A stretch of 64,000 bases of DNA from Bretschneidera sinensis (taxonomy: Eukaryota > Streptophyta > Magnoliopsida > Brassicales > Akaniaceae): assembly GCA_023935145.1 (NCBI GenBank), contig CM043698.1:38899501-38963500 (forward strand). The letters are read 5' to 3'. The notes under the pieces were generated by a model, which was not told the DNA's origin, did no database searches, and saw only the letters and a program-made list of their open reading frames with translations. Every line of letters starts with the position of its first letter. Position 1 is the first letter of the stretch. The translations under genes and the position numbers were made by a program. Positions 47,941 to 58,329 of this stretch are shown piece after piece.

Positions 47941-49109
47941 ATCCCTTCAAAACTTATAGAAATGGTTATCTTGAGAAGGAGATATATATAGAGTAACCTA
48001 AAGGTTTTGTGATTTCTCGAAGTTAAGATAAGGTTTACGAGTTAAAAAAAAGCTCTTTATGGCTTGAAACAGGCTCCCAGGGAATGGTACTACAGAATAG
48101 ATTCACATTTATGCTGTTAAGGATTCAAACGAAGCGAGAATGATGCAACCTTGTCTGTGAAAATATATTTTCTAATGAAGATATGTTGATTATTTCATTG
48201 TTATTGGGAACAATTCAAAGATTTTGCAGAAGTTCAAGCTTGATATGCAGGAGTTTGAAATGACAGATCTTGGTGAAATGAAGTATTTTCTTGGGATGCA
48301 AATTTATCAGACTTAAGCTGGGATTTTTATTTCTCAGAAAAAGTATGTTTAAGAGATCTTGAAGAAATTTGAATGCAATCTTGTAAACCAGTAGCTACTC
48401 CTCTAGTTCTAAATGAAATTTTTTCTAAAGAAGATGGTGCAAAGAAGGTTGATGCTTCTGTTTATAGAAGTTTGATTAGTAGCTTATTGTACTTAACAGC
48501 TACCAGACCTGATCTTATGTTCTCAACTAGTTTACTATCCAGATTTATGCAAAGTCCTAGTCAAATTCATTTTGGAGCTGCCAAGAGGGTGTTAAGGTAT
48601 TTAAAGGGTACAGTTATCTATGGCATATGGTTTACTTCTATAGAAGATCAGAGTTTGAGAGGGTTTGTTGATAGTGATTGGGTTTGCTCTCTTATCGGGT
48701 TATTGTTTCTCATTTGGCTGGTGTATTCTCTTGGATTTTTAAGAAGCAAGAGGTTGTGGCTCAATCTACTGCTGAACTAGAGTATATTGCAGTTGCATCT
48801 GCTGCAAACGAAGCCATTTGTTTGAGAAAAATTCTTACGGGCAGAAGCAACTAAAGGCTACTTATATTTTCTATGATAACAATTCTGCCATAGCCATTGC
48901 TAAAAATCCAGTGCAACATGGGAAAACTAAACACATCAAGGTGAAGTTTCACTCGATTAGAGAAGCTGAGAAGAATGAAGAAATTTGTCTGGTTTATTGC
49001 AGATCTGAGGAGCAACTTGCAGATATTTTTACCAAAGCTCCTCCTAAAAGCAAGGTTTGAATTCATTAGAGCAATGCTAGGAGTCACATGCAAAAATCTC
49101 AGGGAGGAG
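47941..49109 (+). pseudogene. Copia-3 fragment: RT and RNase H, plus strand
   Basis: Joined directly to the viral remnant with no intervening LTR. NGYLEKEIYIE (about 47956-47990), LYGLKQAPREWYYRIDSH (48057-48110) and YVDYFIVIGNN at 48182-48213 (usual YVDD changed to YVDY). Then KFLGMQIYQ-type text, [21 protein letters not shown] (48499-48560), [19 protein letters not shown], and RNase H ending EEQLADIFTKAPPKSK (49009-49056). Frameshifts and stops; the 5' half of the element (gag to integrase) is absent. A polypurine-like CTCAGGGAGGAG (49099-49109) precedes the LTR. Confidence 0.88.
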
Positions 49110-49259
49110 TGTTAAGGATTGAGATTTTTTTCCAGAAAATCTGCAGTTTTGCATTATCTTTTGCTGATGTATTTTGTGTTAGCCTTATTTCAAGGAAAGC
49201 TTGTTTGACTACTAACGTGTGTCAGTCCTTGTTTCAAGGAAAAGTTTGTTGACAGCTTT
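49110..49259 (+). repeat. Copia-3 3' LTR, truncated (segment 1)
   Basis: Starts TGTTAAGGATTGAG like 56905, but stops within ACAGCTTTTA near 49259, where sequence equivalent to 32930 begins. This is the segment 1 / segment 2 junction. Confidence 0.75.
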
Positions 49260-50791
49260 TACTCGGCATCTTTTTTAGCAACATCATGTCTATGCACAGT
49301 TGAAAGATTTCAAATGCCTTATTTCCGATGTGATACTTTAGAATTAAGAAATCTTATAAACGTTAGGCACTTGGAGAAATTGGGCATGTGAAAACCAAGT
49401 ACTGGTTGTCCTTTTCTTTTATCTGCTTTTGCGCAAAGCAAATGGTAAGAAATCCGTTGAAAGTGTTTATGAAATAATTTATGTTTTTCACAATCAAGTA
49501 CTCTTAAATTGGTTTATGAATTGGTTTCTGTTTTTAAAAAATTGAGTTAATGTAAGAATTTTTTTTAATGATTGTTTGCCTAATTCTCAAAACTGTGTTT
49601 TTTCTTTTTTTTTTACGTAAATTGTTTCAAAAACTATTTTATAACCATGAATCGTTTTTAAGCTAAACAGATTCTAAATGAAAATATAAAAGGATGATGT
49701 ATGTGAATCCTAAAAGTGCTTGAAAAAAATGATGTGGTATAAATAATATATAAAATAAAAATTTCACCTAAAAGTTTATCAATATTAGAAGCTTGAATAC
49801 AAGTGACATGTTGCTTTTGGAGGGATATATTTTGTTTTATCTAATGGTAATGGTAAGATGAACTTTTGTGTCATGTATCTTTCATAAACCTGAGTTAGAC
49901 AATAATTTTTCTCGCAAATGGCATGTAAAGCTTCAATTTCCTACCAAGGCAGATAAGACAGCTACTATAAAGAGTTCTTTGAAAATTTTTAATTTTCAAC
50001 TAATGTGGCGTAATACAGTGTAGTCAAATATATTTTGAAAAATGTACATTGTTCTGATCTGCATGGCGTGTGTGAAATTGGACTTCTAGTAACTGTATAC
50101 AAAATACTTTTCTGCTATAAATTTATCATTCCAAACTTTAGAATACTATGTCAAAAAGTGAAATAATCTCAAGAGAAAAACTTTTAAACTTTGAATTAAA
50201 ATGTCGAATTTGGGAAGTTAGCTTTAAGTTTGAATTATCTTACATGATCGCATACACATTGATCTCATGCTTGAACTTTGAAAAATTTACAGATTTTGAG
50301 TTTGATTATTGAAAAAATCAGGAGAAGAGTTTTTCAAATATCATTTTGCAACATTAATTTGAAGTTTATTATAATTTTATATGTTTAGATTTTTATCTTG
50401 CTAATAAAGTTCATAAAATTAAAATGTAATCCCGATTTCAAAAGTTCAAATAAATTTGCACGTTTTTGTTCAAACTACCATAAATCTTTAGTGAATCATA
50501 TAGAATTAAATGGTTATTGAGACTCCAAAGGTTAAAATAATTTACACCTTCCATTTTTCAAGTTTTATACCTTTAATGGCCTTTTTCAGTCGGGAAAATA
50601 CATTTCTCCTGTAAAAATGTAAATCTTTATATATCCAAATTCAATTCAATGACTTAGGATGCTGTCCAAAAGTGCATATATGAAATTAATGACACATTTA
50701 TTTTAAGATTTTCTTTAGCATCCAAATCACAAAAGTACTACTAAACATACCCAATTTCTCTTATTAGATATCAACTACAATACAAGATAAT
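49260..50791. other. Segment 2 start: copy of BPA1-like 3' flank
   Basis: Very similar to 32930-34390. No gene. A 54-bp deletion relative to segment 1 at about 50723-50730 removes the TATA region of the peptide gene. Confidence 0.8.
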
Positions 50792-51099
50792 ATGGAGAAG
50801 AACTCATTCAAGACTACTTTATTCATAATTCTCTTTATCATCATTTCTTCATGTTAGTCTCTCTCTCTGTCTCTTTGGATAATACATTCTTGTTTATTTG
50901 TTTCTTGTCATATAATTTGTGTCATGAATTTTTTTTAGGTATACCGTTTACAAGAATGCAAGGAGCTGAAGCCAAATGATGTTTTATAACCCCTGAATGC
51001 TTAGTTAAATTGTCATCTCCACCAGGTAAAATTAGTGTTTGTGTTGATGGTACATGTGTATGCAAGTCAATCTTTGCACGACACTCAAGTTTAGGATGA
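50792..51099 (+). pseudogene. Defensin-like peptide, copy 2, pseudogene
   Basis: Exons 50792-50852 and 50939-51099, counterpart of the gene at 34391. Three defects: codon 34 (GGA in copy 1) is TGA, cutting the protein just before the first mature cysteine; the third mature cysteine codon TGT is TCT; and the upstream TATA region is deleted. The signal-peptide exon remains open, so at most a signal-peptide stub could be made. The downstream +1 frame keeps a cleaner cysteine-rich module than copy 1. Confidence 0.85.
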
Positions 51100-51190
51100 A
51101 CAGTGCGAGGACTATTGTTGTTCAATGCACCAGAACCATGCCATGGATTGTGTTAATGGTTCATGCAAGTTCAAAAAATATGCTTGAGAA
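51095..51190 (+). other. Second Cys-rich module downstream of copy 2 (relic)
   Basis: In the +1 frame relative to exon 2: DEQCEDYCCSMHQNHAMD then CVNGSCKFKKYA, a TGA, then EKCIF. Cysteine pattern C-x3-CC-x9-C-x4-C-x8(with stop)-C. It starts within a few bases of the exon-2 stop, so a single-base change could once have joined the two. Transcript or relatives needed; presently not an open gene. Confidence 0.35.
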
Positions 51191-51689
51191 AAATGTATCT
51201 TTGTCCCTGTAATGCAAAATAAATAATTTTTAATAATAATGCTCGAGTGAAGTGATTGGCCATGTAGCTAAAATTTAAAAGTTTATGGTCAACTACTAAC
51301 AAATAGCGATTGTTTGTTGTTACACCCAAAACAAATTAAATTGCTTCAAGTATTATTTAATTGTCAAGATCCTAGTGTTAGATCAATGAGGAATATATAT
51401 TAATGGAAAAAGATTGTTGAACACCACGAGAAACACTTGAAATAAACACTCTTGCCACATCAACAAGGTAAAATAAATAATAAATATTTTACTTTATATT
51501 ATTAAAATTTTGTCCTTCTTGTCTAAAGTTACTAAAATAGACAACATAATTCTTTAATATACTAACCATTTAGTCCCTTTAAATAAAATAATGACTTTTG
51601 GAAAACATATATTGAATGTTATAATCTAGATACTAAATCTAGAGATTCAAGTATAGTAGTCACTGCACTGACGATAACATTTACGGAGT
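51110..51689. other. Spacer between peptide pseudogene and viral remnant
   Basis: Nearly identical to 34705-35300; AT-rich, contains no gene beyond the module noted above. Confidence 0.5.
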
Positions 51690-53709
51690 ACTAAACTTTT
51701 TGGTAGATCTGGTATATCTGCAAAAACGAAAAAAGAAAAAGAAAAAGATATTAGAAACCTTAGCTGAAAAAGGGAAATTAGATTTCAATGATGAAAGCAA
51801 ACAAGTGTGGAGAAAGTTTGAACTTGGATTAAAAAATCTTCCCTTAAAAAATATGATATCTGGATATGTGATTCAAAAAAGTTTAAAACCAATACTAACG
51901 AACACAAAAATCCTGGAGAAAAAAATGTTTTATTTAGAGAAGATATCTTGAACAAGTGAGAAGAAGCAAAAACTAATGGGGAATTGATATATTGGGAACA
52001 AAAAATACAAGAATTAGACTATCCCAAAGAAAAAAGAAAACATACGATAAAACCAAAGAATAGTGAAGGAACTTCAATAAGCAATGAAGACAATTAGGAT
52101 GATGAAACAATTTCATATGTGTACTTTTAGACTGCATCCTAATGCATTGAAATTGAATATATAAAGATTTACATTTTTTCAAGAGAAATGTATTTTCCCC
52201 ATTGAAAAAGACCATTAAAGGCATTATAATCCAAAAGTCCTTATATATTTGGACAGCATCCTAATCCAAAAGTACTTCTATAGTATTCTAGGCAATATGT
52301 TGAATTTCTTAAAGCTCAGAAAGAAGAATTAAAGAAAGCAAAAGGAGGAAATGCAAAGAGTTGAGAGCCAAAACCACAACCACCACCTCCAAAATTCATA
52401 GAGAAAATTTTAGAAGGCAAGCTAGAATACTCATTCGGGTTTGCTAGAGAAACCACACCAGGAAACTCGAAGGCTAAGTAGGAACAAAAAAAATACGAAA
52501 CACCTATTAGGTATGAATTTCTACCAAATCCAAATAAAAAATTACAAGCAGTAGCAACTATTGGTGTATATTTGGATATAGATTGTACAACAGATCCAAA
52601 AAAGCTTATAGAAGATTAGGCTCAAGCTAGTGATTTGATAATTAAAGGAAATATCAAATGGGACCGAGAATTCGCTAAACAGTATCTTGAAGCCACGTTG
52701 AGAGGAAACGCTAAAAACTTTTTGGGAAAAATATATAGACACACCTAATTTTGATGTACAAACTAGTTAAGAACATAATTTGGTATATTGGATGTCAAAT
52801 AATTAAAAAAGAGAATTTTGTGGACAACAAGATGTTGAAGTATTATTTGCCAAAAAGCATTAGAGAAAAGCTGACAAAACTAAGACTTTGTAATATGAAT
52901 AGGTTTGATGAATACATATGCGATTTCCAAAAATATTATTATGATTGAAAAACTCAGAAACACCCTTTTGGATAGATAAATTCATCAAAAAACTACCTGA
53001 TCCTGGAATAGCTTAATATCAAAATTATATGACAACTATTTAAAGGAAAAAGATGAATGAATAGATTAATTGGGATTAAGAGTTCAATTTGTCAAAAAAA
53101 CATTAAGAGATTTCTACACAAATACTTTGGCTATGAAAGATTCTAAGAAAAGGCTAGGTGATAGTATGAATGAGAAAATTTATGCGTAGTTAGTAGATAT
53201 GCCACAACAGTATATGGGTGCAAAAAATCAAAAATAAAAAAGAAATACAAAATGTATTTTTAGAAAAACAGAGAAAGGCTATAAAATATACACGAAGGGT
53301 TTTAAAAAGCGAAAGTTTTTTAGGAGAAAAAGAAAATATAATAAAAACTCTCATTGTCCATCTGGAAAGCATAAATCTGAATGTACTTGTTGGATTTGCA
53401 AAGAAAAAGACATAGCTCTTGATTGCCCCAAGAGAAACCCTAAGTAAAATGCAAAAATGATTTTTCTTTCGAGAAGCTAGATTTAGAGATAGAATTAGTA
53501 TCATAAAATGAAATATCAAATAATTAGTGACAATGAGTCTGAAGAAGAATAAGAAGACTATGAACCTTTAGAAATGACAAAAGAAGAATCCTTTGTTAAA
53601 ATTACAAGCCTAAGAGAGAGATATAATTCACATGAAAGCTATGAAGCAGAAGATTACGTTGAACAGATGGAAAATTGGAATGTAGATAGGAAAAAGAGTG
53701 ATATATATA
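51690..53709 (+). pseudogene. Endogenous pararetrovirus capsid region (segment 2), uninterrupted
   Basis: Same sequence as 35301-35816 plus 42090-43547, but without the LTR element, so the original contiguity is visible. The lysine-rich N-terminal region (open at 51700-51951) is followed by the capsid core (DIDCTTDPKKLIED near 52575, AKQYLEATLRGNAKNF near 52676) and LPKSIREKL near 52848. The basic stretch and zinc knuckle (TGT from 53382) and an acidic tail follow. Multiple stops shared with segment 1 (for example after KLIED), so inactivation predates the duplication. The intact sister of the LTR insertion site is GACAG at 52252-52256. Confidence 0.75.
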
Positions 53710-53714
53710 AAACA

Positions 53715-54066
53715 TGTTAGGGTTAAACTACCCTATCCCTACGGATCTTTAGATGCGAATATAGAGAAGAAAATAGAAATAAATCAAAGGCAAACACACA
53801 GCACACAGATTTACGTGGTTCACCTAAACTCGGGTTACGTCCACGGAGTTGCAATGATTTCACTATGTCTTGAAGAAGAATACAAGGAGGTCCACCCCTA
53901 GACACCCCTCACAGTATTCACAAAAAACGGCTTACACACGCTTACACAAAAGAATAAGATGAAATCCTTATATTTCCAGTTTAAAATGAACAGATACCAA
54001 ACAGTGCTGAAAAGACCAGATTGGACATAAAAAAAAAAACCACCAAGCTCCACACATAGCCTAACA
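53715..54066 (-). repeat. Copia-2b 3' LTR
   Basis: 352 bp, nearly identical to 43553-43904. Adjoins the gag/protease frame with no spacer. Confidence 0.93.
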
Positions 54067-54957
54067 CCCAAGAGTATGGAAAGAAGCTCTTGAGTCTAAA
54101 ACCCAAGAGTCAATGGGACTGTCAACAGAAAGTAATAGGGCATCTTGTAGTTCTTCTGTCACAGCATTTGCAACATCGGTCTCATTCATTTTCTTCTGCA
54201 GTTCTCTACAATTTTTCTTAAAGTGGCTAGTCTTACCACAATTCCAGCATTCCAGTTGTCGTCCAGATCTGGATTTACTCCTACCTCCTCTTCTGGATTT
54301 TGATCTACTCCGATTGGAATTTCTGTCTTGTGCTCTACCTTTTATCTCAAGATTTAAAGCAGAACTAGAACTCGAGGTTTCACCGGCATCTCTCCTGCGA
54401 ACATCCTCGTTTAAAATCAAATCCTGAATATCTTCATATTTAAGTTTATTCTTCCTTGCAGAATTACTCACCGCCATTCTCATGGCTTCCCAACTGTTTG
54501 ACAAAGAAGCCAAAACAATTAAAGCATAGATCTCATCATCAAAATCAATCTCAACAGAGGACAATTGATTAACAATTGTATTGAACTCATTTAGATGCTG
54601 TGCAACAGAGGTACTTTCCACCATCTTCAAATTGAACAACTTTTTCATCAGATGCACTTTGTTGTTAGCCGACGATTTTTCATACATACTGGACAAAGCC
54701 GCCATCATATCCTTGGTAGTCTTCTCCTTCATAACATTGTGTGCAACTGATCTTGATAGAGTTAATCGAATAACTCCCAAAACATGTCTATCAAGAAGAT
54801 TCAATTCGTCTTCTTTCATACTGTCTGGTTTTGCCCCTAATAGAGGAAAATATAATTTCTTGCCATAGAGATAATCCTCGATTTGCATCCTCCAATACCT
54901 AAAATCTGTGCCATCGAATTTCTCGATTCCTGTCACTTTTCCTTCTTCTCCGGCCAT
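54061..54957 (-). CDS. Copia-2b Gag with protease start, open 298-aa frame
   Basis: Intact minus-strand frame from ATG at 54957 to a stop in the first bases of the 3' LTR. Residues 1-200: UBN2-type Gag (KFDGTDFRYWRMQIEDYL, LLDRHVLGVIRLTLSRSVAHN, LMKKLFNLKMVEST, VAQHLNEFNTIVNQLSS). About 205-235: arginine/serine-rich. About 237-250: complete CCHC knuckle CWNCGKTSHFKKNC. The end, SWVLDSRASFHT, is the start of the aspartic protease with DSGA changed to DSRA. The last residues (LGC) come from the LTR edge. Role: RNA packaging and particle assembly. Being uninterrupted where Copia-2a is broken suggests later insertion or chance. Expression unknown. Confidence 0.85.
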   Translation of the reverse strand: MAGEEGKVTGIEKFDGTDFRYWRMQIEDYLYGKKLYFPLLGAKPDSMKEDELNLLDRHVLGVIRLTLSRSVAHNVMKEKTTKDMMAALSSMYEKSSANNKVHLMKKLFNLKMVESTSVAQHLNEFNTIVNQLSSVEIDFDDEIYALIVLASLSNSWEAMRMAVSNSARKNKLKYEDIQDLILNEDVRRRDAGETSSSSSALNLEIKGRAQDRNSNRSRSKSRRGGRSKSRSGRQLECWNCGKTSHFKKNCRELQKKMNETDVANAVTEELQDALLLSVDSPIDSWVLDSRASFHTLGC

Positions 54958-54994
54958 CGCTCCGACTCAAAAAACCGATAGCTCTGATACTAGT

Positions 54995-55345
54995 TATTAG
55001 GTTAAACTACCCTATCCCTACGGATCTTTAGATGCAAATATAGAGAAGAAAATAGAAATAAATCAAAGACAAACACACAACACACAGATTTACATGGTTC
55101 ACCCAAACTCAGGTTACGTCCACGGAGTTGCAGCGATTTCACTATGTCTTGAAGAATAATACAAGGAGGTCCACCCCTAGACACCTCTCACAGTATTCAC
55201 AAAAACGGCTCACACACGCTTACACAAAAGGATAAGATGAAACCCTTATATTTCTGGGTTAAAATGAATAGATACCAAACAGTGTTGAAAAGACCAGATT
55301 GGACATAAAAAAAAAAAATCACCAGGCTCCACACATAGCCTAACA
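54995..55345 (-). repeat. Copia-2b 5' LTR
   Basis: About 351 bp; on the minus strand TGTTAGGCTATGTG from 55345 to CCTAATA at 54995, followed by the altered tRNA-Met primer site (54980-54993). Confidence 0.92.
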
Positions 55346-55740
55346 AAACAAGCCATTTCGATATGAAAACAAAACTAAGCATAGAAACCGTCGAGGGAAC
55401 AACCTGAGTTGAACAAACAGAAGAAAGAATTATGATGATTCCACTATTAAGCCCTAAAAAATTAAGGTTACCAGTTTGCTCATATTGGACTGATCCAAGT
55501 AAGAATATGCCCATTATACAGAAAAGGGATAGATTCACCCATGTTTGCTTGTGTGCTTGATTGTAGATATCTCAAGCTTAAAGATGCTCTATTAGGAGTA
55601 AATGCTAACTTCCACAATGGTCCAATAATGTTTGACATTTAGCTGTCTTTCACACATGACACTGGAATACACACATTACACTGTAATACAAACTTCACCT
55701 TTCATGACTTCAAATCCATTCAGTGCAACATCCATTCAAA
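55346..55740 (+). pseudogene. Endogenous pararetrovirus movement-protein region (segment 2)
   Basis: Continuation of 51690-53709 across the Copia-2b insertion; equals 47550-47940. Carries the movement-protein block around 55435-55640 (HIG motif damaged by a small deletion near 55465-55480; NGPIMFD near 55617-55637) with stops. Fused downstream to Copia-3 at the same point as in segment 1. Confidence 0.7.
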
Positions 55741-56904
55741 ACTTATAGAAATGGTTATCCTGAGAAGAAGATATATGCAGAGCAACCTAAAGGTTTTGTG
55801 ATTTCTCGAAGTGAAGATAAGGTTTACAAGTTAAAAAAAAAGCTCTTTATGGCTTGAAACAGGCTCCCAGGGAATGGTACTACATAATAGATTCACATTT
55901 ATGCTGTTAAGGATTCAAACGAAGCAAGAATGATGCAACCTTGTATGTGAAAAATCTTCTCAAATGAAGATATGTTGATTATTTCATTGTTATTGGGAAC
56001 AATTCAAAGAACTTCAAGCTTGATATGCAGAAGGAGTTTGAAATGACAAATCTTGGTAAAATGAAGTATTTTCTTGGGATGCAAATTTATCAGACTTAAG
56101 CTGGGATTTTTATTTCTCAGAAAAAGTATGTTTAAGAGATCTTGAAGAAATTTGAATGCAGTCTTGTAAACCAGTAGCTACTCTAGTCTAAATGAAATTT
56201 TTTCTAAAGAAGATGTGCAAAGAAGGTTGATGCTTCTGTTTATAGAAGTTTGATTAGTAGCTTATTGTACTTAACAGCTACCAGACCTGATCTTATGTTC
56301 TCAACTAGTTTACTATCCAGATTTATGCAAAGTCCTAGTCAAATTCATTTTGGAGCTGCCAAGAGGGTGTTAAGGTATTTAAAGGGTACAGTTAACTATG
56401 GTATATGGTTTACTTCTATAGAAGATCAGAGTTTGAGAGGGTTTGTTGATAGTGATTGGGTTTGCTCTCTTGATAATATAAAGAGCACATTGGGTTATTG
56501 TTTCTCATTTGGCTGGTGTATTCTCTTGGATTTTTAAGAAGCAAGAGGTTGTGGTTCAATCTACTGCTGAACTAGAGTATATTGCAGTTGCATCTGCTGC
56601 AAACGAAGCCATTTGTTTGAGAAAAATTCTTACGAGCAGAAGCAACTAAAGGCTACTTATATTTTCTATGATAACAATTCTGCCATAGCCATTGCTAAAA
56701 ATCCAGTGCAACATGGGAAAACTGAACATATCTAGGTGAAGTTTCACTCGATTAGAGAAGCTGAGAAGAATGAAGAAATTTGTCTGGTTTATTGCAGATC
56801 TGAGGAGCAACTTGCAGATATTTTTACCAAAGCTCTTCCTAAAAGCAAGGTTTGAATTCCTTAGAGTAATGCTAGGAGTGTCATGCAAAAATGTCAGGGA
56901 GGAA
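55741..56904 (+). pseudogene. Copia-3 fragment, segment 2
   Basis: Same fragment as 47941-49109: LYGLKQAPREWY near 55853, [17 protein letters not shown] near 56280-56330, [15 protein letters not shown] near 56358, [14 protein letters not shown] near 56473 (lost from segment 1 by a deletion), RNase H end at 56780-56855. More frameshifts in the RT, but the LTR beyond is complete. Confidence 0.85.
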
Positions 56905-57165
56905 TGTTAAGGATTGAGATTTTTTTCCAGAAAATCTGCACCTTTTTACTGATATTCTGCACTTTTGCATTATTTTTTACTGATGTATTTATGTTAGCCT
57001 TATTTCAAGGAAAGCTTGTTTGGCTACTAACATGTGTTAGTCCTTGTTTCAAGGAAAAGTTTGTTGACAGCTTTTATATCATGTCTCATATAAAAGCAGA
57101 ACTGCTATTGTATTGAAAATTTGTATTGAGAAATACAGCAAAATTTTTCTGGTTTTAACTTTTCA
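56905..57165 (+). repeat. Copia-3 3' LTR, apparently complete
   Basis: TGTTAAGGATTGAG to TAACTTTTCA, 261 bp; contains TCATATAAAAGCAG (TATA) near 57087. Followed at 57166 by sequence equivalent to 32725 onward, the segment 2 / segment 3 junction. Confidence 0.75.
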
Positions 57166-57235
57166 GATATAATTGCATTCAATGTCTTCGACTTTTATTT
57201 AAAAAGCAAATGAGTTGAAAATTCGTGATGTTATT

Positions 57236-57831
57236 TGATACTGCCAAAATACACCTCTCCAACAAGAAGACGACACGTGGATCATATTGACCCCAAGCTG
57301 CAAGGAGACACGCGGAAGACCCAGGCTCGGACAGTTGGGCCTCCAGGTCATGACCGCCCTTCAGGGCATCATTGCCCCCCAGCTGGGCCTCCACGTTACC
57401 ACCGCCCTCCAGGCCATCATTACCTCCAGGTTGGGACGCCAGGTCATCAAACCGCCTTAACGCATAGACGACTCCCAATCAAGACAGCAAGACAAAGCCC
57501 TAACGGACGGCCCCCAGCCACCTAGCTGGGCCTCCTAGGCATCATTACCCAACCCAGTTGGGGCAACATATCACTGCCGCCCTAGGTCAAATGCCGCCTC
57601 CAAAGCCCTATAAAAAGGGTCAGGTATGCACTCCAAAGGGCCCAACTTTTTTGCTCAACTGAAAAAGAGAGGGCTCGTCCCCTACATATTTTTGCTCTGA
57701 CTCTAACTAAAGCTTTGGAGCATCCCCGGAGGCACCCCCTCCGGCGACCCCCTAGCTAACCTTCCTCTCCCTGTGCAGATACGTCTGAGTCCTAGCCTCC
57801 AACTCACCAACGCACATTTTTGGCATCAACA
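57236..57831 (+). repeat. 5' LTR of young Tat-like element
   Basis: 596 bp; TGATACTGCCAAAATACACC to TTGGCATCAACA; TATA box CCCTATAAAAAGGG near 57607-57620. Confidence 0.96.
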
Positions 57832-57832
57832 G

Positions 57833-57851
57833 ATTGGCGCCGTCCGTGGGA
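57833..57851 (+). promoter_or_regulatory. Primer-binding site, Tat/Ogre type
   Basis: ATTGGCGCCGTCCGTGGGA directly after the 5' LTR. The TGGCGCCGT core is complementary to the 3' end of tRNA-Asp; the rest deviates as usual for this clade. The corresponding site in the three-LTR element is degraded to ATTGGCGACCTTAGAC. Confidence 0.8.
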
Positions 57852-58001
57852 AACCACCATCTCTCGCTGGCAGTAACAGCGAAGAAGTTTAAAGAACTCA
57901 TCTGTTGTCATGCCGCCCAAATCCACCGCCAGGGATGCGGGTTAAAGAGCAGTAGGGGCCAGTACTCACACCCATCTGTTTAGGTCAAGTTCCTTAGCCA
58001 T

Positions 58002-58255
58002 AGAGCGCACGCCCCTGTCCGAACTCTCGTATAGCGCACACGGCTAAGCACCGTAGTGTGCACGCCCCTGTCCGAACTCTCGTATAGCGCACACGGCTAA
58101 GCACCGTAATACGCATGCCCCTGTCCGAACTCTTGTATAGCGCACACAGCTAAGCACTGTAGTGCGCACGCCCCTGTCCGAACTCTCGCATAGCGCACAC
58201 GGATAAGCATCGCAATGCGCACACCCCTTTCTGAGACAATGCCTCGACCCACTCC
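58002..58255 (+). repeat. 53-bp tandem repeats
   Basis: About five copies of GCGCACGCCCCTGTCCGAACTCTC(G)TATAGCGCACACGGCTAAGCACCG with few changes. GCGCAC words are shared with the type-A unit of the three-LTR element. Confidence 0.93.
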
Positions 58256-58329
58256 TCGAACGGGGTCCAACGTCAGTATACACTAATGCACACTGGCCAA
58301 CCATGCGCACGGCCAAATTAAGTTGCGCA

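Larger units (their letters stand above)
53715..55345 (-). mobile_element. Copia-2b: gag-only copia derivative with TSD
   Basis: 1631 bp: LTR 53715-54066, interior 54067-54994, LTR 54995-55345. Perfect 5-bp target duplication AAACA (53710-53714 and 55346-55350), with the empty site preserved at 47549-47553. The interior holds one gag frame. Protease (beyond its first residues), integrase, RT, RNase H and the polypurine tract are missing, and the gag frame runs straight into the LTR edge. The primer site is altered (CTAGTATCAGAGC instead of CTGGTATCAGAGC). It could only have moved using enzymes from another copia element. Confidence 0.92.

Noticed and set aside
54113..54427. Plus-strand frames antisense to copia gag (also 45835-46389 and 54581-54868)
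   Set aside because: Shadows of the minus-strand gag; no independent domain.
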